Of a stretch of 64,000 nucleotides of DNA, positions 26,091 through 36,069 are shown in pieces. The position numbers and the translations under genes were made by a program. The stretch comes from Rhodococcus sp. KRD162 (lineage in GTDB: Bacteria; Actinomycetota; Actinomycetes; Mycobacteriales; Mycobacteriaceae): assembly GCF_017168335.1 (NCBI RefSeq), contig NZ_JABFAU010000003.1, forward strand, positions 428,544 through 492,543, written 5' to 3'. The notes beneath the pieces are model-generated. The model did not search any database and was not told the origin of the DNA. It was given only the letters and a program-made list of their open reading frames with translations. Numbering within the stretch: the stretch's first letter is position 1; the number at the start of each line of letters is the position of its first letter.

Positions 26091-27956
26091 ATGCCGACTC
26101 CGACCTTCGACGACTCGTCCGCCGACCGCGCCGAGCGTGCCGAACCGCAACGAATCGAGCCGCAGGATCAGCCCTACGGCAGAGCGGACGATCCGTCCCC
26201 GACCTCGAGGATCGTTGTCGGCGTCGTACTCGCTCTGCTCGCCGCGGGCGCTGCGGTCACGGCCCAGCTGATCGGTGTGGTCGACAGCGCCGACGGCTCG
26301 CCGGTGGGAAGTGGTGCCGCCTCCGCAGCGATCGTCGCGATCACGCTTTCGGTCCTGGTCGCCGTTCTCGCGGCGGCAGGGGCCGCCACCGGGCGCATCG
26401 AATTCGCAGCCGCACTCCTGGCCGGATACGGAGCGGTGGCACTCGGCCTGACCCTGCTCGACCTCGCGCTGTTGTCGGATCCGATCGACGCGAACAGGCT
26501 CGAGCTCTTCCGTCCACTGAGCGCCGCCACCCTCGACGCCACCGTCGGTGCCCAGGTTCTGCTCGTCGGTCATGCTGCGTCGGTTCTGGCCGGTGTTGCG
26601 GGGTGGTCTGCGGTGCACCGCGCCGGGCTCGGTGACGGGTACGGCCATTCGGTGTACTCCGAACACGTGGGGCGCGCGGTGGCGGGCCGGGTGGGTCCGC
26701 TGCTCGGGATCCTGCTCGGCGCATTCGGAGTGCTGGCGGCCGTCGCCGCGTTTTCTTCGCTGTACCGCTCGGACGATCCGGTGGTGATCGTGACGGCCGT
26801 GGTGGAGTCGCCGGTCTTCGTCGCGGTGGGCTCCGCGGTAGTCGGCATCTCGGTGTTGGTGGTGGCTGCGTCCGCTCTGGCGTCGTTGTCTCCGCCGGTG
26901 GCGGCAGGCGCGTCCGCCGGCGCCGGGCTCGGAATGCTCGGGTTCGCGGGAGTGGGTCTGCTGGCCGGACTGAGCGGCGGTGACCGGATCGGTGCCGGGC
27001 CCGGCGCGTATCTGGGCACCGCCGCGGGACTCGGACTGCTGATCTGCGGCGCGCTACTCGTACCCGTCGCTGCGATCCGTGACGGACGGGCGTTGGAGAG
27101 GGCACAGCAGCGCGACAACGGGGTTCGCAGTGCCCGCAGCGTGGCCGGGCCAGGGGTGCTCCGATGGCATACCGCCACGGGTGGTGCGGGTGTTCTCGCG
27201 GGTGCGTTGTTCGTTGTCGGATCACTGCTGCCGATTCTCGAGACCGACTCGGGAACCGCCGTGCCTCAGATCTTGGCCACCAGGGTGGTGTTGGTCGCCG
27301 GGTTCGTGCTGATTCTGGGCTCGGTGCCGCTGCTGTTCTCGGAGTTCGCTGCGGCAGCACGCCCGTTCGTGGCGCTGTTCTGGCTCGGTTCGGTGTCGGC
27401 GGCGGCCTCGGTGTTGCAATCGGTGGTTCTGGCCGAGGACGTGGACGGAGTCAGCGCCGGAACCGGCGCATTCGCGATCATCGCGGGCGTCGTGGCCGCG
27501 ACGGTCACCGGGCTGCTGGCGCTGTTCGCCGGGTCGGCCGAACGCGATGATGTCGACACCTCCACCGATGCACGTACCGACGCCGTCGTACTGGGTACCG
27601 GGTTGCTGGGCGCGGCGCTCCTCGCCGTCGGCCTGGCGCTGCCGCTGTATCGGGGCAGCGATGTCACGGCCGCAACCGTCACCGAGGTTCCGTGGGGCTG
27701 GGACACCTGGGGGCAGATGACGCTCGCCGTCGGGGTGCTCGTCGGTGCCGTCGTCGCCGCGCGCGCCCGGGCTGCGCGCGGCAGTGTTCTGCTTGCCGCC
27801 GCAGTGGTCGCGGGTCTCGTTCATCTCTCCTCGTGGCCGCTGACATCTGCGCGTGCCACCGATCCGCAGATGGGATCTGCAGTCCTGCCGTTGGTGGTGG
27901 GAATCGTCGTTCTCGGTGTCGCTGCGGCACTTTCGGCCCGCCGCGCCGATCGGTGA
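26091..27956 (+). CDS. large polytopic membrane protein, function unknown
   Basis: 621 residues. After a charged, proline-containing N-terminus (1-40) the protein is almost wholly hydrophobic, with about 14-16 predicted helices rich in Ala, Val, Leu and Gly. No transporter or enzyme motif was recognised. Between pcrA/M23 and sucC it occupies a position without an obvious counterpart in the M. tuberculosis order. ATG 26091 is chosen (GTG 26082 also in frame); TACCGT seven bases upstream could be the -10 of a leaderless transcript. Its promoter region is shared with the M23 gene and contains a GlxR site. Confidence 0.7.
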   Translation: MPTPTFDDSSADRAERAEPQRIEPQDQPYGRADDPSPTSRIVVGVVLALLAAGAAVTAQLIGVVDSADGSPVGSGAASAAIVAITLSVLVAVLAAAGAATGRIEFAAALLAGYGAVALGLTLLDLALLSDPIDANRLELFRPLSAATLDATVGAQVLLVGHAASVLAGVAGWSAVHRAGLGDGYGHSVYSEHVGRAVAGRVGPLLGILLGAFGVLAAVAAFSSLYRSDDPVVIVTAVVESPVFVAVGSAVVGISVLVVAASALASLSPPVAAGASAGAGLGMLGFAGVGLLAGLSGGDRIGAGPGAYLGTAAGLGLLICGALLVPVAAIRDGRALERAQQRDNGVRSARSVAGPGVLRWHTATGGAGVLAGALFVVGSLLPILETDSGTAVPQILATRVVLVAGFVLILGSVPLLFSEFAAAARPFVALFWLGSVSAAASVLQSVVLAEDVDGVSAGTGAFAIIAGVVAATVTGLLALFAGSAERDDVDTSTDARTDAVVLGTGLLGAALLAVGLALPLYRGSDVTAATVTEVPWGWDTWGQMTLAVGVLVGAVVAARARAARGSVLLAAAVVAGLVHLSSWPLTSARATDPQMGSAVLPLVVGIVVLGVAAALSARRADR

Positions 27957-28102
27957 CGGTCGTTGCATCGACAGCAGGGCGGTGAGATAGGCCACATAGC
28001 ATGCATGCGCCCGATGCGCCGTCGGGGCACCTGGATAAAGTCCATGCTCAGACCCGCTCACACCCCTGGAGCGGGCGTCAACGTAGACGAGACGGTGAGC
28101 TG

Positions 28103-29266
28103 ATGGATCTCTTCGAATACCAGGCGAAGGAATTGTTCGCCAAGCATGGCGTACCAACCTCCGCCGGTCGTGTCACCGACACGGTCGCCGGAGCAACAGA
28201 GATTGCCGAAGAAATCGGCAAGCCAGTAATGGTCAAAGCACAGGTCAAGGTCGGCGGTCGCGGTAAGGCCGGAGGCGTCAAGTACTCCAAGGACGTCGCA
28301 GCAGCCACCGAGAACGCAGAGTCGATTCTCGGACTCGACATCAAGGGCCACGTCGTGAAGAAGCTTCTCGTTGCAGAGGCCTCCGACATCGCCGAGGAGT
28401 ACTACATCTCCTTCCTGCTCGATCGCACCAACCGCACGTACCTCGCGATGTGCTCGGTCGAGGGTGGCGTCGAGATCGAGGTGACGGCGGAGGAGAACCC
28501 CGACGCACTCGCACGTATCCCCGTCGACGCCGTCAAGGGTGTCGACCTCGCCTTCGCACGCGAGATCGCCGAGAAGGGCAAGCTGCCTGCCGAGGTGCTC
28601 GACGCCGCTGCGGTGACCATCCAGAAGCTGTGGGAGGTCTTCATCAACGAAGACGCCCTCCTGGTCGAGGTCAACCCGCTGGTTCGCACCCCCGACGATC
28701 AGATCCTCGCCCTCGACGGCAAGGTGACGCTCGACGCCAACGCAGACTTCCGCCAGTCCGGCCACGCCGAGTTCGAGGACAAGGACGCAGCCGATCCCCT
28801 CGAGGCCAAGGCCAAGGCGCACGACCTCAACTACGTCAAGCTCGACGGACAGGTCGGCATCATCGGAAACGGTGCCGGACTGGTCATGTCGACCCTCGAC
28901 GTCGTCGCCTACGCAGGCGAGGCACACGGTGGCGTCAAGCCGGCCAACTTCCTCGACATCGGCGGCGGCGCTTCGGCAGAGGTCATGGCCGCTGGACTCG
29001 ACGTCATCCTCGGCGACGAACAGGTCAAGAGCGTGTTCGTCAACGTGTTCGGCGGCATCACCTCCTGTGACGCGGTTGCCAACGGAATCGTCGGCGCACT
29101 GAAGAAGCTGGGCGACGATGCCAACAAGCCGCTGGTCGTCCGCCTCGACGGCAACAAGGTCGAAGAGGGCCGCAAGATTCTCGCCGACGCCGCGCACCCG
29201 CTGGTGACGCTCGCCGGAACCATGGACGAGGGCGCCGACAAGGCCGCCGAGCTGGCAGCGAAGTAG
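28103..29266 (+). CDS. sucC: succinyl-CoA synthetase beta subunit (ADP/GDP-forming)
   Basis: 387 residues. With SucD converts succinyl-CoA to succinate with NDP phosphorylation in the TCA cycle. ATP-grasp N-terminus ([18 protein letters not shown]), [16 protein letters not shown], the Mg-binding EVNPLV, and the C-terminal ligase segment [16 protein letters not shown] and [15 protein letters not shown] 146-bp leader holds a 7-bp hairpin (28053-28075). sucD follows 8 bp later. Matches Rv0951. Confidence 0.97.
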   Translation: MDLFEYQAKELFAKHGVPTSAGRVTDTVAGATEIAEEIGKPVMVKAQVKVGGRGKAGGVKYSKDVAAATENAESILGLDIKGHVVKKLLVAEASDIAEEYYISFLLDRTNRTYLAMCSVEGGVEIEVTAEENPDALARIPVDAVKGVDLAFAREIAEKGKLPAEVLDAAAVTIQKLWEVFINEDALLVEVNPLVRTPDDQILALDGKVTLDANADFRQSGHAEFEDKDAADPLEAKAKAHDLNYVKLDGQVGIIGNGAGLVMSTLDVVAYAGEAHGGVKPANFLDIGGGASAEVMAAGLDVILGDEQVKSVFVNVFGGITSCDAVANGIVGALKKLGDDANKPLVVRLDGNKVEEGRKILADAAHPLVTLAGTMDEGADKAAELAAK

Positions 29267-29274
29267 AGGAAACC

Positions 29275-30186
29275 ATGTCAATCTTTCTGAACAAGGACAA
29301 CAAGGTCATCGTCCAGGGCATCACCGGCGGCGAAGGCACCAAGCACACCGCCCTGATGCTCAAGGCCGGCACCCAGGTCGTCGGTGGCGTCAACGCACGC
29401 AAGGCCGGAACCACGGTCAAGCACGTCGATGCTCAGGGCAACGACATCGAATTGCCGGTCTTCGCTTCGGTTTCCGAGGCCATGGAAAAGACCGGAGCCG
29501 ACGTGTCCATCGCGTTCGTGCCGCCGGCATTCTCCAAGGACGCCATCGTCGAAGCGATCGACGCCGAGATCCCGCTGCTCGTCGTCATCACCGAGGGCAT
29601 CCCCGTGCAGGACTCCGCGTACGCGTGGGCCTACAACGTGGAGAAGGGCAAGAAGACCCGCATCATCGGACCGAACTGCCCCGGAATCATCACCCCCGGT
29701 GAGGCACTGGTCGGCATCACGCCCGCCAACATCTCGGGAACCGGCCCCATCGGCCTGGTCTCCAAGAGTGGCACGCTGACCTACCAGATGATGTTCGAGC
29801 TGCGCGATTTCGGCTTCTCGACCGCCATCGGCATCGGCGGCGACCCGGTCATCGGAACCACCCACATCGACGCCATCGAGGCGTTCGAGGCGGACCCCGA
29901 GACCAAGGTCATCGTCATGATCGGTGAGATCGGCGGCGACGCCGAAGAGCGTGCAGCCGACTACATCAAGGCCAACGTCACCAAGCCGGTCGTCGGCTAC
30001 GTCGCAGGCTTCACCGCTCCCGAGGGCAAGACCATGGGCCACGCAGGTGCCATCGTCTCCGGCTCCTCGGGAACGGCACAGGCGAAGAAGGACGCGCTCG
30101 AGGCCGCAGGTGTGAAGGTCGGCAAGACGCCGTCCGAGACCGCTGCTCTCGCGCGCGAAATCCTGGAATCGCTGTCCGTCAAGTAG
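29275..30186 (+). CDS. sucD: succinyl-CoA synthetase alpha subunit
   Basis: 303 residues. CoA-binding N-terminus with [13 protein letters not shown], the [12 protein letters not shown] segment, and the phosphorylated active-site His in [22 protein letters not shown] provides the ribosome-binding site. Forms the heterodimer or heterotetramer with SucC encoded 8 bp upstream. An intrinsic terminator follows 17 bp after the stop. Matches Rv0952. Confidence 0.97.
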   Translation: MSIFLNKDNKVIVQGITGGEGTKHTALMLKAGTQVVGGVNARKAGTTVKHVDAQGNDIELPVFASVSEAMEKTGADVSIAFVPPAFSKDAIVEAIDAEIPLLVVITEGIPVQDSAYAWAYNVEKGKKTRIIGPNCPGIITPGEALVGITPANISGTGPIGLVSKSGTLTYQMMFELRDFGFSTAIGIGGDPVIGTTHIDAIEAFEADPETKVIVMIGEIGGDAEERAADYIKANVTKPVVGYVAGFTAPEGKTMGHAGAIVSGSSGTAQAKKDALEAAGVKVGKTPSETAALAREILESLSVK

Positions 30187-30203
30187 GACTCGTTTCGTGA
30201 AAC

Positions 30204-30234
30204 AGCCCGCCACCGATTCGGTGGCGGGCTTTTT
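30204..30234 (+). terminator. intrinsic terminator of sucCD
   Basis: Perfect 12-bp stem AGCCCGCCACCG / CGGTGGCGGGCT (30204-30215 and 30219-30230) with a 3-nt loop, followed by a T-run to 30234. Canonical rho-independent terminator. Confidence 0.93.
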
Positions 30235-30355
30235 CGTGCGCTCGCTCGGTGGTTCGGCCGCGGTCCGGCCGCGTGAATGGACCACTGCATACGTCTGAGC
30301 GCGGCAATGTGACATTCACGCGGACCGGGCGCACGGATGAACTAGATTGACCTGC

Positions 30356-30697
30356 GTGCACAACATCTTCACCACCGCCTTCGTGACGGTCCACCGGCTC
30401 TACATCAAGAAGGTCGAGCGAAAGGGCCGCACCGAAGCGGAGGTCGACGAGATCATCCGGTGGCTCACCGGATTCGACCAAGCCACCCTCGAGAAACATC
30501 TCGAAGCCGAGACGACGTTCGAGGACTTCTTCGCGGCGGCCGATCTGAACCCGAACGCGACCCTGATCACCGGAGTGGTCTGCGGCATTCGCGTCGAGAA
30601 TGTCGAGGACCCGCTGATGAAAAAGATCAGGCTGCTGGACAAGCTGATCGACGAGCTCGCCAAGGGCAAGAAAATGGAGAAGATTCTGCGCAGCTGA
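30356..30697 (+). CDS. DUF2200 family protein
   Basis: 113 residues. Matches the DUF2200 family closely: a [20 protein letters not shown] segment, a central [18 protein letters not shown] and a C-terminal [17 protein letters not shown]. Function unknown; small soluble protein. The GTG at 30356 is preferred because TAGATT (30343-30348) sits seven bases upstream as a leaderless -10 box, and the family starts about here. It sits after the sucCD terminator as its own transcription unit. Confidence 0.85.
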   Translation: MHNIFTTAFVTVHRLYIKKVERKGRTEAEVDEIIRWLTGFDQATLEKHLEAETTFEDFFAAADLNPNATLITGVVCGIRVENVEDPLMKKIRLLDKLIDELAKGKKMEKILRS

Positions 30698-30876
30698 GCT
30701 GCCTCAGAAAATCGAATAGTGAGTGTGGCGGTGTAGGTGTCGGCCGTGATGGTGAGCGCCCCACCCAAAACCGTGAACGTCACGTCGGTGGGGGCGGCGT
30801 TGGAGACGGCAGGCGAGATGACGGCGACGGCGATTGCACCGGCAGCGGCGACGGTGGCGAAGAGTGACTTGTGCAT
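30698..30876 (-). pseudogene. 5' remnant of a secreted-protein gene
   Basis: From ATG 30876 the minus strand encodes a good Sec signal peptide (basic MHKS, then FATVAAAGAIAVAVISP, cleavage near SNAAP) and the start of a beta-rich mature protein (TDVTFTVLGGALTITA) resembling actinobacterial cell-envelope proteins that begin with TDVTFTV. Family similarity then stops, and the frame runs antisense through the DUF2200 gene to 30400. I read it as a truncated gene whose 3' part was lost when this junction formed. A short functional secreted peptide cannot be excluded. Confidence 0.45.
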
Positions 30877-31296
30877 AGGGGGCGTCTTAGGGGAGGGCGA
30901 GTCTTCGGACCCGCCGATTTTGTGATGTGCATAACAATAATCGCCAGATGTCGTGACACGGTACAAATCTAGCGAATCTGTCACGAAGTACTTTTTGGCC
31001 CCCGAAAACGAGCCGACCGCATGTCAGGTCAGGTGTGCCGTTCCCGATGCGCGGGTCTGAGCAACGTTGTCTTTCCGTCTCGTGGTGAGTAATCGGCCGA
31101 GAGAGTCGGCAGCCCGCTTCTCAGGATCACGCTGATTCGAAGTGTGGTCACCGACCGGGAGCGGGGATTGACTGAGCTCATCACAAACACCGCAGATCGC
31201 GCTCCCCCCGAGATCGGCGAAACGTCCCACCCGAGCCCAGGGTGTGGTCGTAGGCCCGCCTGTGTCCTGCCTCCCCACGGATCGAAAGAGAACAAC
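30877..31296. other. 420-bp intergenic region upstream of sfnG
   Basis: Holds the upstream part of the secreted-protein remnant and the sfnG leader. A TTGACT followed by the palindrome TGAGCTCA (31171-31179 area) is a weak promoter or operator candidate; no convincing -10, riboswitch or hairpin was found. Confidence 0.35.
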
Positions 31297-32421
31297 ATGA
31301 GCACCGAAAAAATCGCCGCCGCAATCAAGTTCGCGTACTGGGTGCCCAACGTCTCGGGTGGTCTGGTCACCAGCACCATCGAGCAACGCACCAGCTGGGA
31401 TTACGAGTACAACAAGAAGCTGGCGCAGACCGCCGAGAACAACGGGTTCGAGTACGCGCTCAGTCAGGTGCGGTACGAGGCGAGTTACGGGGCCGAGTTC
31501 CAGCACGAATCCACCAGTTTCTCGCTCGCGCTCCTGCTGGCGACGGAGCGGCTGAAAGTCATTGCGGCAGTGCACCCCGGGCTGTGGCAGCCAGCGGTAT
31601 TGGCCAAGCTCGGCGCGACCGCGGATCACCTGTCCAACGGCCGGTTCGCGGTGAACGTCGTCAGCGGTTGGTTCAAGGACGAGTTCACCCATCTCGGCGA
31701 ACCGTGGCTCGAACACGACGAAAGGTACCGTCGCAGTGCTGAATTCCTTCAGGTGCTGCGCAAGATCTGGACCGAGGACGACGTCGATTTTCGGGGCGAC
31801 TTCTACCGGATCCACGACTTCACCCTCAGGCCCAAGCCGCTCAACACTCCAGACCGGCCCAACCCGGAATTGTTCCAGGGCGGCAATTCTTCTGCAGCGC
31901 AGGAGAATGCCGGTCGGTACTCGGATTGGTACTTCAGCAACGGCAAGGGTTTCGACGGCGTCACCGAGCAGCTCGACAATCTCCGTCGTGTCGCGCGTGA
32001 TCATCAGCGCGAGGTCAAGTTCGGCCTCAACGGCTTCATCATTGCCCGTGACACCGAGAAGGAAGCGCGAGACACGCTGTGCGAGATCATCGAGAAGGCG
32101 AACAAGCCTGCCGTCGAAGGCTTCAAAGGAGCGGTGCAGCAGGCCGGCAATTCGACGGGTGACAAGAAGGGTATGTGGGCGGACTCGACGTTCGAGGACC
32201 TCGTTCAGTACAACGACGGCTTCAAGACCCAGTTGATCGGCACCCCGGAGCAGGTGGCCGAACGCATCGTCGCCTACCGTCGCCGCGGCGTCGACCTGAT
32301 TCTCGGGGGCTTCCTGCACTTCCAGGAGGAGATCGAGTACTTCGGTGCCAGGGTGCTGCCGCTGGTTCGCGAACTCGAGGCGGCCGAAGCCGAGGCGCAG
32401 GAGCTGGTTCCAGCCCGTTGA
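31297..32421 (+). CDS. sfnG: dimethylsulfone monooxygenase SfnG-like, FMNH2-dependent
   Basis: 374 residues, LLM-type flavin monooxygenase. The N-terminus has the SfnG signature KFAYWVPNVSGGLV, then GAEFQHESTSFS, VIAAVHPGLWQPA, FAVNVVSGWFKDEF, GEPWLEHDERYRRS and GGFLHFQEEIEYFG. SfnG oxidises dimethylsulfone to methanesulfinate for sulfur acquisition, using reduced flavin from a separate reductase. AAAGAGAACAAC precedes the ATG. No reductase or sulfonate transport genes adjoin, so partners must be elsewhere. It occupies the position of Rv0953c, also an LLM oxidoreductase. Confidence 0.85.
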   Translation: MSTEKIAAAIKFAYWVPNVSGGLVTSTIEQRTSWDYEYNKKLAQTAENNGFEYALSQVRYEASYGAEFQHESTSFSLALLLATERLKVIAAVHPGLWQPAVLAKLGATADHLSNGRFAVNVVSGWFKDEFTHLGEPWLEHDERYRRSAEFLQVLRKIWTEDDVDFRGDFYRIHDFTLRPKPLNTPDRPNPELFQGGNSSAAQENAGRYSDWYFSNGKGFDGVTEQLDNLRRVARDHQREVKFGLNGFIIARDTEKEARDTLCEIIEKANKPAVEGFKGAVQQAGNSTGDKKGMWADSTFEDLVQYNDGFKTQLIGTPEQVAERIVAYRRRGVDLILGGFLHFQEEIEYFGARVLPLVRELEAAEAEAQELVPAR

Positions 32422-32516
32422 CCTGGAGTGCCGAGCTCGGTCGGACCCGTGCAGTAGCGTGAGAACCAATGACCCGACCGACCTGGGGTACATGAGAAAC
32501 AGGATGAGGAGACGCG

Positions 32517-33779
32517 ATGACCTACTCGCCCGGCAGCCCTGAAACTGGGGGCTCCAACTCTGGCGGCTCCAACTCTGGCGGCTCCAACTCTGGCGGGTAC
32601 GGCGGAAGCGGACCGTCTTACGGCCCATCGACGCCGAATCAGGGCCCGTCGCCCGCGCAGGGTCACAGCCAGCCAGGGCAAGGTCAGCCAGGGCAGGGCC
32701 AGTCAGGGCAGGGACAGCAGTTTCATCAGCCGTCCGTGTCGAACCCGTTCGGACCTCCAGTGCCGGGCACCTCAGCACCCTCGAACCCAGCACCCGGAAG
32801 CCAGGGATTGCAGTCGAAGTCCCGTGGTGGTTCGCCGAACCTGGCGAGAATTCTCGCGTTCGCGGTCCTCGGCCTCGGCGTGGTCAATTTCCTACTCGGG
32901 TTGCTCGATCTCGTCACCGCCGAGGTCAGTTCGGCTCAGGAACTGCCGAGCAGCATTCAGACCTCGTTCAGCACCACGTTCTTCGCATCCGGTGGCAGCG
33001 CGGTATCGGTGGCGCTGCTGCTCGTTTCGGGTCTGATCGCGGGCGCATCGCTCGTGCAGAAGGACACCAAGAACCAGGCCGTGGTTGCTGCCCTTGCTGT
33101 CACCGGCTTCCTGGTGTTGGCCTTCCAGTCGTTCAGTCTGCCGAGCGCCGACGGCAACGAATTCGCCAGCACCACCACCGCACTCGGCATCGGCGCAATT
33201 CTCGTGCTCGTGCTGGGATTCGTCCAGGCGGCGGCCGCAATAGTGGCACTGCTGCTCGACGCAGGCATCCTCAAGGCTCCGGCTCCCAAGGCCGCGGGCT
33301 TCGGCAACCAGAACCAGCCGCAGGGATACGGTCAGCAGAACCCGTACAACGCACCGACGACCTCGTTCGGTGGGCCGTCGCAGCCGCAGAACTACAGCAA
33401 TCCGCCGTCGTACGGACAGGCCCAGGGTTCTGCGTCGAACTTCGGCCAGGCATCGAGCGGACCGTCGACGGGTCAGCAGTCCTACCCGGGTGGTCAGCCG
33501 CAGTACGGTGGCCCGTCCGGCTCGAACACCCCGCCACAGGGCAGCTACACCCCGCCACAGGGCGGCTACTCGCCGCCGCCGTACACCGGCCCGAGCGGTC
33601 CCGCCGCGGGCCAGGCATATCCGCCGAATCCGTATCAGTACGGTCAGCCCCCGGGGTACGGCCAGCCGCCCGCAACTCCCGCTGAGCCCGCAACGGGTGA
33701 ACAGTCGACGCCCTACGGCGCACCCACCCAGGCCTTCGGTGCCACTCCCGCCGCGGACGAAGAGGGCAAACGGGACTGA
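32517..33779 (+). CDS. Rv0954-like membrane protein with Pro/Gly/Gln-rich tails (DUF5336-type)
   Basis: 420 residues. A low-complexity N-terminal tail (1-105, Gly/Ser/Pro/Gln) precedes four membrane helices (about 108-255) and a long Pro/Gln/Gly/Tyr-rich C-terminal tail (260-420) with GYGQ- and PPQG-type repeats. Its position and architecture match Rv0954 of M. tuberculosis; function is not established, though proteins of this type associate with the cell envelope and septum. AGGAGA precedes the ATG. The N-terminal tail contains a perfect tandem 15-bp repeat. Confidence 0.8.
   Translation: MTYSPGSPETGGSNSGGSNSGGSNSGGYGGSGPSYGPSTPNQGPSPAQGHSQPGQGQPGQGQSGQGQQFHQPSVSNPFGPPVPGTSAPSNPAPGSQGLQSKSRGGSPNLARILAFAVLGLGVVNFLLGLLDLVTAEVSSAQELPSSIQTSFSTTFFASGGSAVSVALLLVSGLIAGASLVQKDTKNQAVVAALAVTGFLVLAFQSFSLPSADGNEFASTTTALGIGAILVLVLGFVQAAAAIVALLLDAGILKAPAPKAAGFGNQNQPQGYGQQNPYNAPTTSFGGPSQPQNYSNPPSYGQAQGSASNFGQASSGPSTGQQSYPGGQPQYGGPSGSNTPPQGSYTPPQGGYSPPPYTGPSGPAAGQAYPPNPYQYGQPPGYGQPPATPAEPATGEQSTPYGAPTQAFGATPAADEEGKRD
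32550..32594 (+). repeat. three tandem copies of a 15-bp coding repeat
   Basis: GGCTCCAACTCTGGC repeats three times without a single mismatch and encodes GSNSG units in the N-terminal tail of the Rv0954-like protein. Perfect nucleotide identity suggests recent expansion by slippage, so copy number may vary between strains. Confidence 0.9.
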
Positions 33780-33850
33780 TTCGGCCATCACGACGGGCTT
33801 CGCGGCGCGCCTGACAGGTGCGCGGCGAAGTTGATGCAACTCTCGTGGTG

Positions 33851-35374
33851 ATGAGCGATCTATTGAACCGAGACACTCGACGCGCCGCCGGCCCGACGGC
33901 CCGCGTCGGCCCCGGGCCGAGCCCAGATCAGTCGCGGATGCTCGCCGCGGTGGCGTTCAAGACCTCAGGACTGGTCGTGGTGATCGCAACGACGCTCGTT
34001 CTGATCACCCTCGTCTCGGTCAACAGTGATCTGACCGGAACTCTCGGAGCGATCGCAGCGTCGTGGTTCGCCGTGCACCTGGTGCCTCTGAGCATCGGTG
34101 GCACCTCCCTCGGCGTCGCGCCCCTGCTGCCGACGGTGATCATCGGCTGGTCCGTGGCCCGCACGGTCCACCACGCGGTGCACACTGCGACCGACAGCCG
34201 GATGGTTCGGTGGGTGGTGGCGGCGTCGATCGCTGGTCCGCTCGCCGTGACGGCCGTCGCTCTGGCCGTCGCCAAGGATGCGTCGGCGGTCATCGGGCTG
34301 TCGAGCCCCAACGCGCTCGTCGCTTTCGCCTGGGTCGCGGGCGTACATGCGGCTGCTTCCGGAATGGGATTGTTGTCGGCGCGCTGGGACTCGCTGGTGG
34401 TCCGCCGCGGACTCCCGGACTGGGTTCGTGCGCTCGTCGCGCCCTCGGTGCGGGTGCTGTCACTGCTTGCGGCGGGCGGCGGCACGGTCGTGCTGTTCGC
34501 CCTGCTCGCTTCGTGGCAGACCGCCGGATCGCTGCTCGAACGCGGACACGATGTCGTCGGCATGCTCGGGCTCACAGTTCTGTCGATCCTGTACCTGCCC
34601 AATGTCCTGGTGGGTGCCCTCGCCGTCGCGACCGGATCGACAGCCGGGTTCGGCGATGCAGCGGTGAGCCTGTTCTCCACGACGGGCGGCCCGCTTCCGC
34701 CGTTGCCGATCCTGGCCGTCTTCCCCGACGGCCCGGCCCAGGCGATCTGGGCCGTGATGCTCGTCGTTCCGATCGGTGCTGGGCTGTTGCTCGGCCGTGA
34801 CTGCGCAATCCGCAGCGTCGACGTGCAGGTTGCCCTGTCCTCGGTCTGGGTGGTGGCAGCTGCAACCGGAGTGCTGGCAGCACTGTTCGGCTACGCCGCG
34901 GGCGGGAACCTCGGAACCTTCGGGACCGTCGAGGTGACGGTGTGGAGCTTCGGGCTGCTGACATTCGCGTGGCTGGGCGTGATCGGCTCGGTCTCCGCAG
35001 CTGTCGTCGTGTGGCGTCGAGCAGAACCAGAGCCCGCCACCGAGGACTCCGCCGAGCACGCGACCGAGGAGCCGGTCGAGCCCACCGCCGCTGTGGCCAT
35101 CGAAGCGGCTCCCACCGAAGCCTCCGACACCGAACCGTCCGACACCGAACCGTCCGACACCGAATCGTCCGAGGTCGTCGCCGAATCAGAGGATGTCGTC
35201 GAAGCGGAGGTCGTGGACGAAGTTCCGGGCGAACCGGTCGAGTCACACACCGCAGAGGCGACCGAATCATCTGCCAAGTCGGGCACCGACGAGCCTCTGG
35301 AAGCCGAGATCGTCGCCCCACCCGTCGACGGGGACGAGGCGTCGAGCAGCCCACAGGACGGACCTGCCCGGTAG
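33851..35374 (+). CDS. Rv0955-like polytopic membrane protein (DUF6350-type)
   Basis: 507 residues. About ten membrane helices in residues 30-405 are followed by an acidic cytoplasmic tail (405-507) rich in Glu, Ser, Thr and Pro, with three SDTEP-type repeats near 435-450. It matches the Rv0955 position directly upstream of purN; function unknown, with links to cell division proposed for the family. ATG 33851 follows a GTG in frame at 33848. Separated by 71 bp from the upstream Rv0954-like gene. Confidence 0.8.
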   Translation: MSDLLNRDTRRAAGPTARVGPGPSPDQSRMLAAVAFKTSGLVVVIATTLVLITLVSVNSDLTGTLGAIAASWFAVHLVPLSIGGTSLGVAPLLPTVIIGWSVARTVHHAVHTATDSRMVRWVVAASIAGPLAVTAVALAVAKDASAVIGLSSPNALVAFAWVAGVHAAASGMGLLSARWDSLVVRRGLPDWVRALVAPSVRVLSLLAAGGGTVVLFALLASWQTAGSLLERGHDVVGMLGLTVLSILYLPNVLVGALAVATGSTAGFGDAAVSLFSTTGGPLPPLPILAVFPDGPAQAIWAVMLVVPIGAGLLLGRDCAIRSVDVQVALSSVWVVAAATGVLAALFGYAAGGNLGTFGTVEVTVWSFGLLTFAWLGVIGSVSAAVVVWRRAEPEPATEDSAEHATEEPVEPTAAVAIEAAPTEASDTEPSDTEPSDTESSEVVAESEDVVEAEVVDEVPGEPVESHTAEATESSAKSGTDEPLEAEIVAPPVDGDEASSSPQDGPAR

Positions 35375-35445
35375 GTGCGCGGGGCGCAGCGACTAGGCTT
35401 TCCGCTGGTTCGATCGATCCGCCTCGATATTTCAGGAGTAGTGCG

Positions 35446-36069
35446 CTGACTGCCTTGCGTGAGACACCCGCGCGGGTCGTCGTCCTCGCATCGGGGACGG
35501 GCTCGCTGCTGCAGTCGCTGATCGACGCCACCGAAGCACAGGACTACCCGGCCCGCATCGTCGCCGTCGGCGTCGATCGAGACTGCGATGCCGTCCGCCG
35601 TGCGGACGAGGCACGGATACCGCACTTTCGGATCGGGCTGAAGGACTATGCCGATCGGGCCCACTGGGACATCGCGCTCACCGATGCCGTCCTGCGCCAC
35701 GAGCCCGATCTGATCGTCACCGCCGGCTTCATGAAAATCCTCGGTGGACGATTTCTCGACGCCTTTGCCGGACTCATCATCAACACTCACCCTGCACTTC
35801 TGCCGTCGTTCCCGGGCGCACACGCCGTTCGGGACGCCCTCGATCACGGGGTCAAAATAACCGGTTCGACGGTTCATCTGGTCGATTCCGGTGTCGATAC
35901 CGGCCCGATCCTGGCTCAGGAAGCCGTTCCCGTTCTCGATGACGACGACGAACCGGCGTTGCACGAACGCATCAAGACTGTCGAGCGACGGTTGCTGGTC
36001 GACGTGATCGCAGCCGTGGCCGCCACAGGTATCACCTCCGATGGACGAAAGGCTCAGATAATCCGATGA
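35446..36069 (+). CDS. purN: phosphoribosylglycinamide formyltransferase
   Basis: 207 residues. Transfers formyl from 10-formyl-THF to GAR in purine synthesis. Visible: [21 protein letters not shown]-equivalent [19 protein letters not shown], the catalytic Asn/His in [17 protein letters not shown], and the Asp in [16 protein letters not shown]. The start is unusual: in frame there is no ATG or GTG, only CTG at 35446 (seven bases after AGGAG at 35434-35438) or TTG at 35455 (too far). CTG is chosen. The stop overlaps the purH ATG (ATGA). Confidence 0.93.
   Translation: MTALRETPARVVVLASGTGSLLQSLIDATEAQDYPARIVAVGVDRDCDAVRRADEARIPHFRIGLKDYADRAHWDIALTDAVLRHEPDLIVTAGFMKILGGRFLDAFAGLIINTHPALLPSFPGAHAVRDALDHGVKITGSTVHLVDSGVDTGPILAQEAVPVLDDDDEPALHERIKTVERRLLVDVIAAVAATGITSDGRKAQIIR

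Noticed and set aside
28053..28075. Hairpin CCCGCTC/GAGCGGG in the sucC leader
   Set aside because: 7-bp stem in GC-rich DNA without known riboswitch features; not enough to call a regulatory RNA.
30400..30697. Continuation of the secreted-protein remnant frame
   Set aside because: This part is the complement of the DUF2200 coding sequence and carries no similarity of its own; only 30698-30876 is kept as a remnant.
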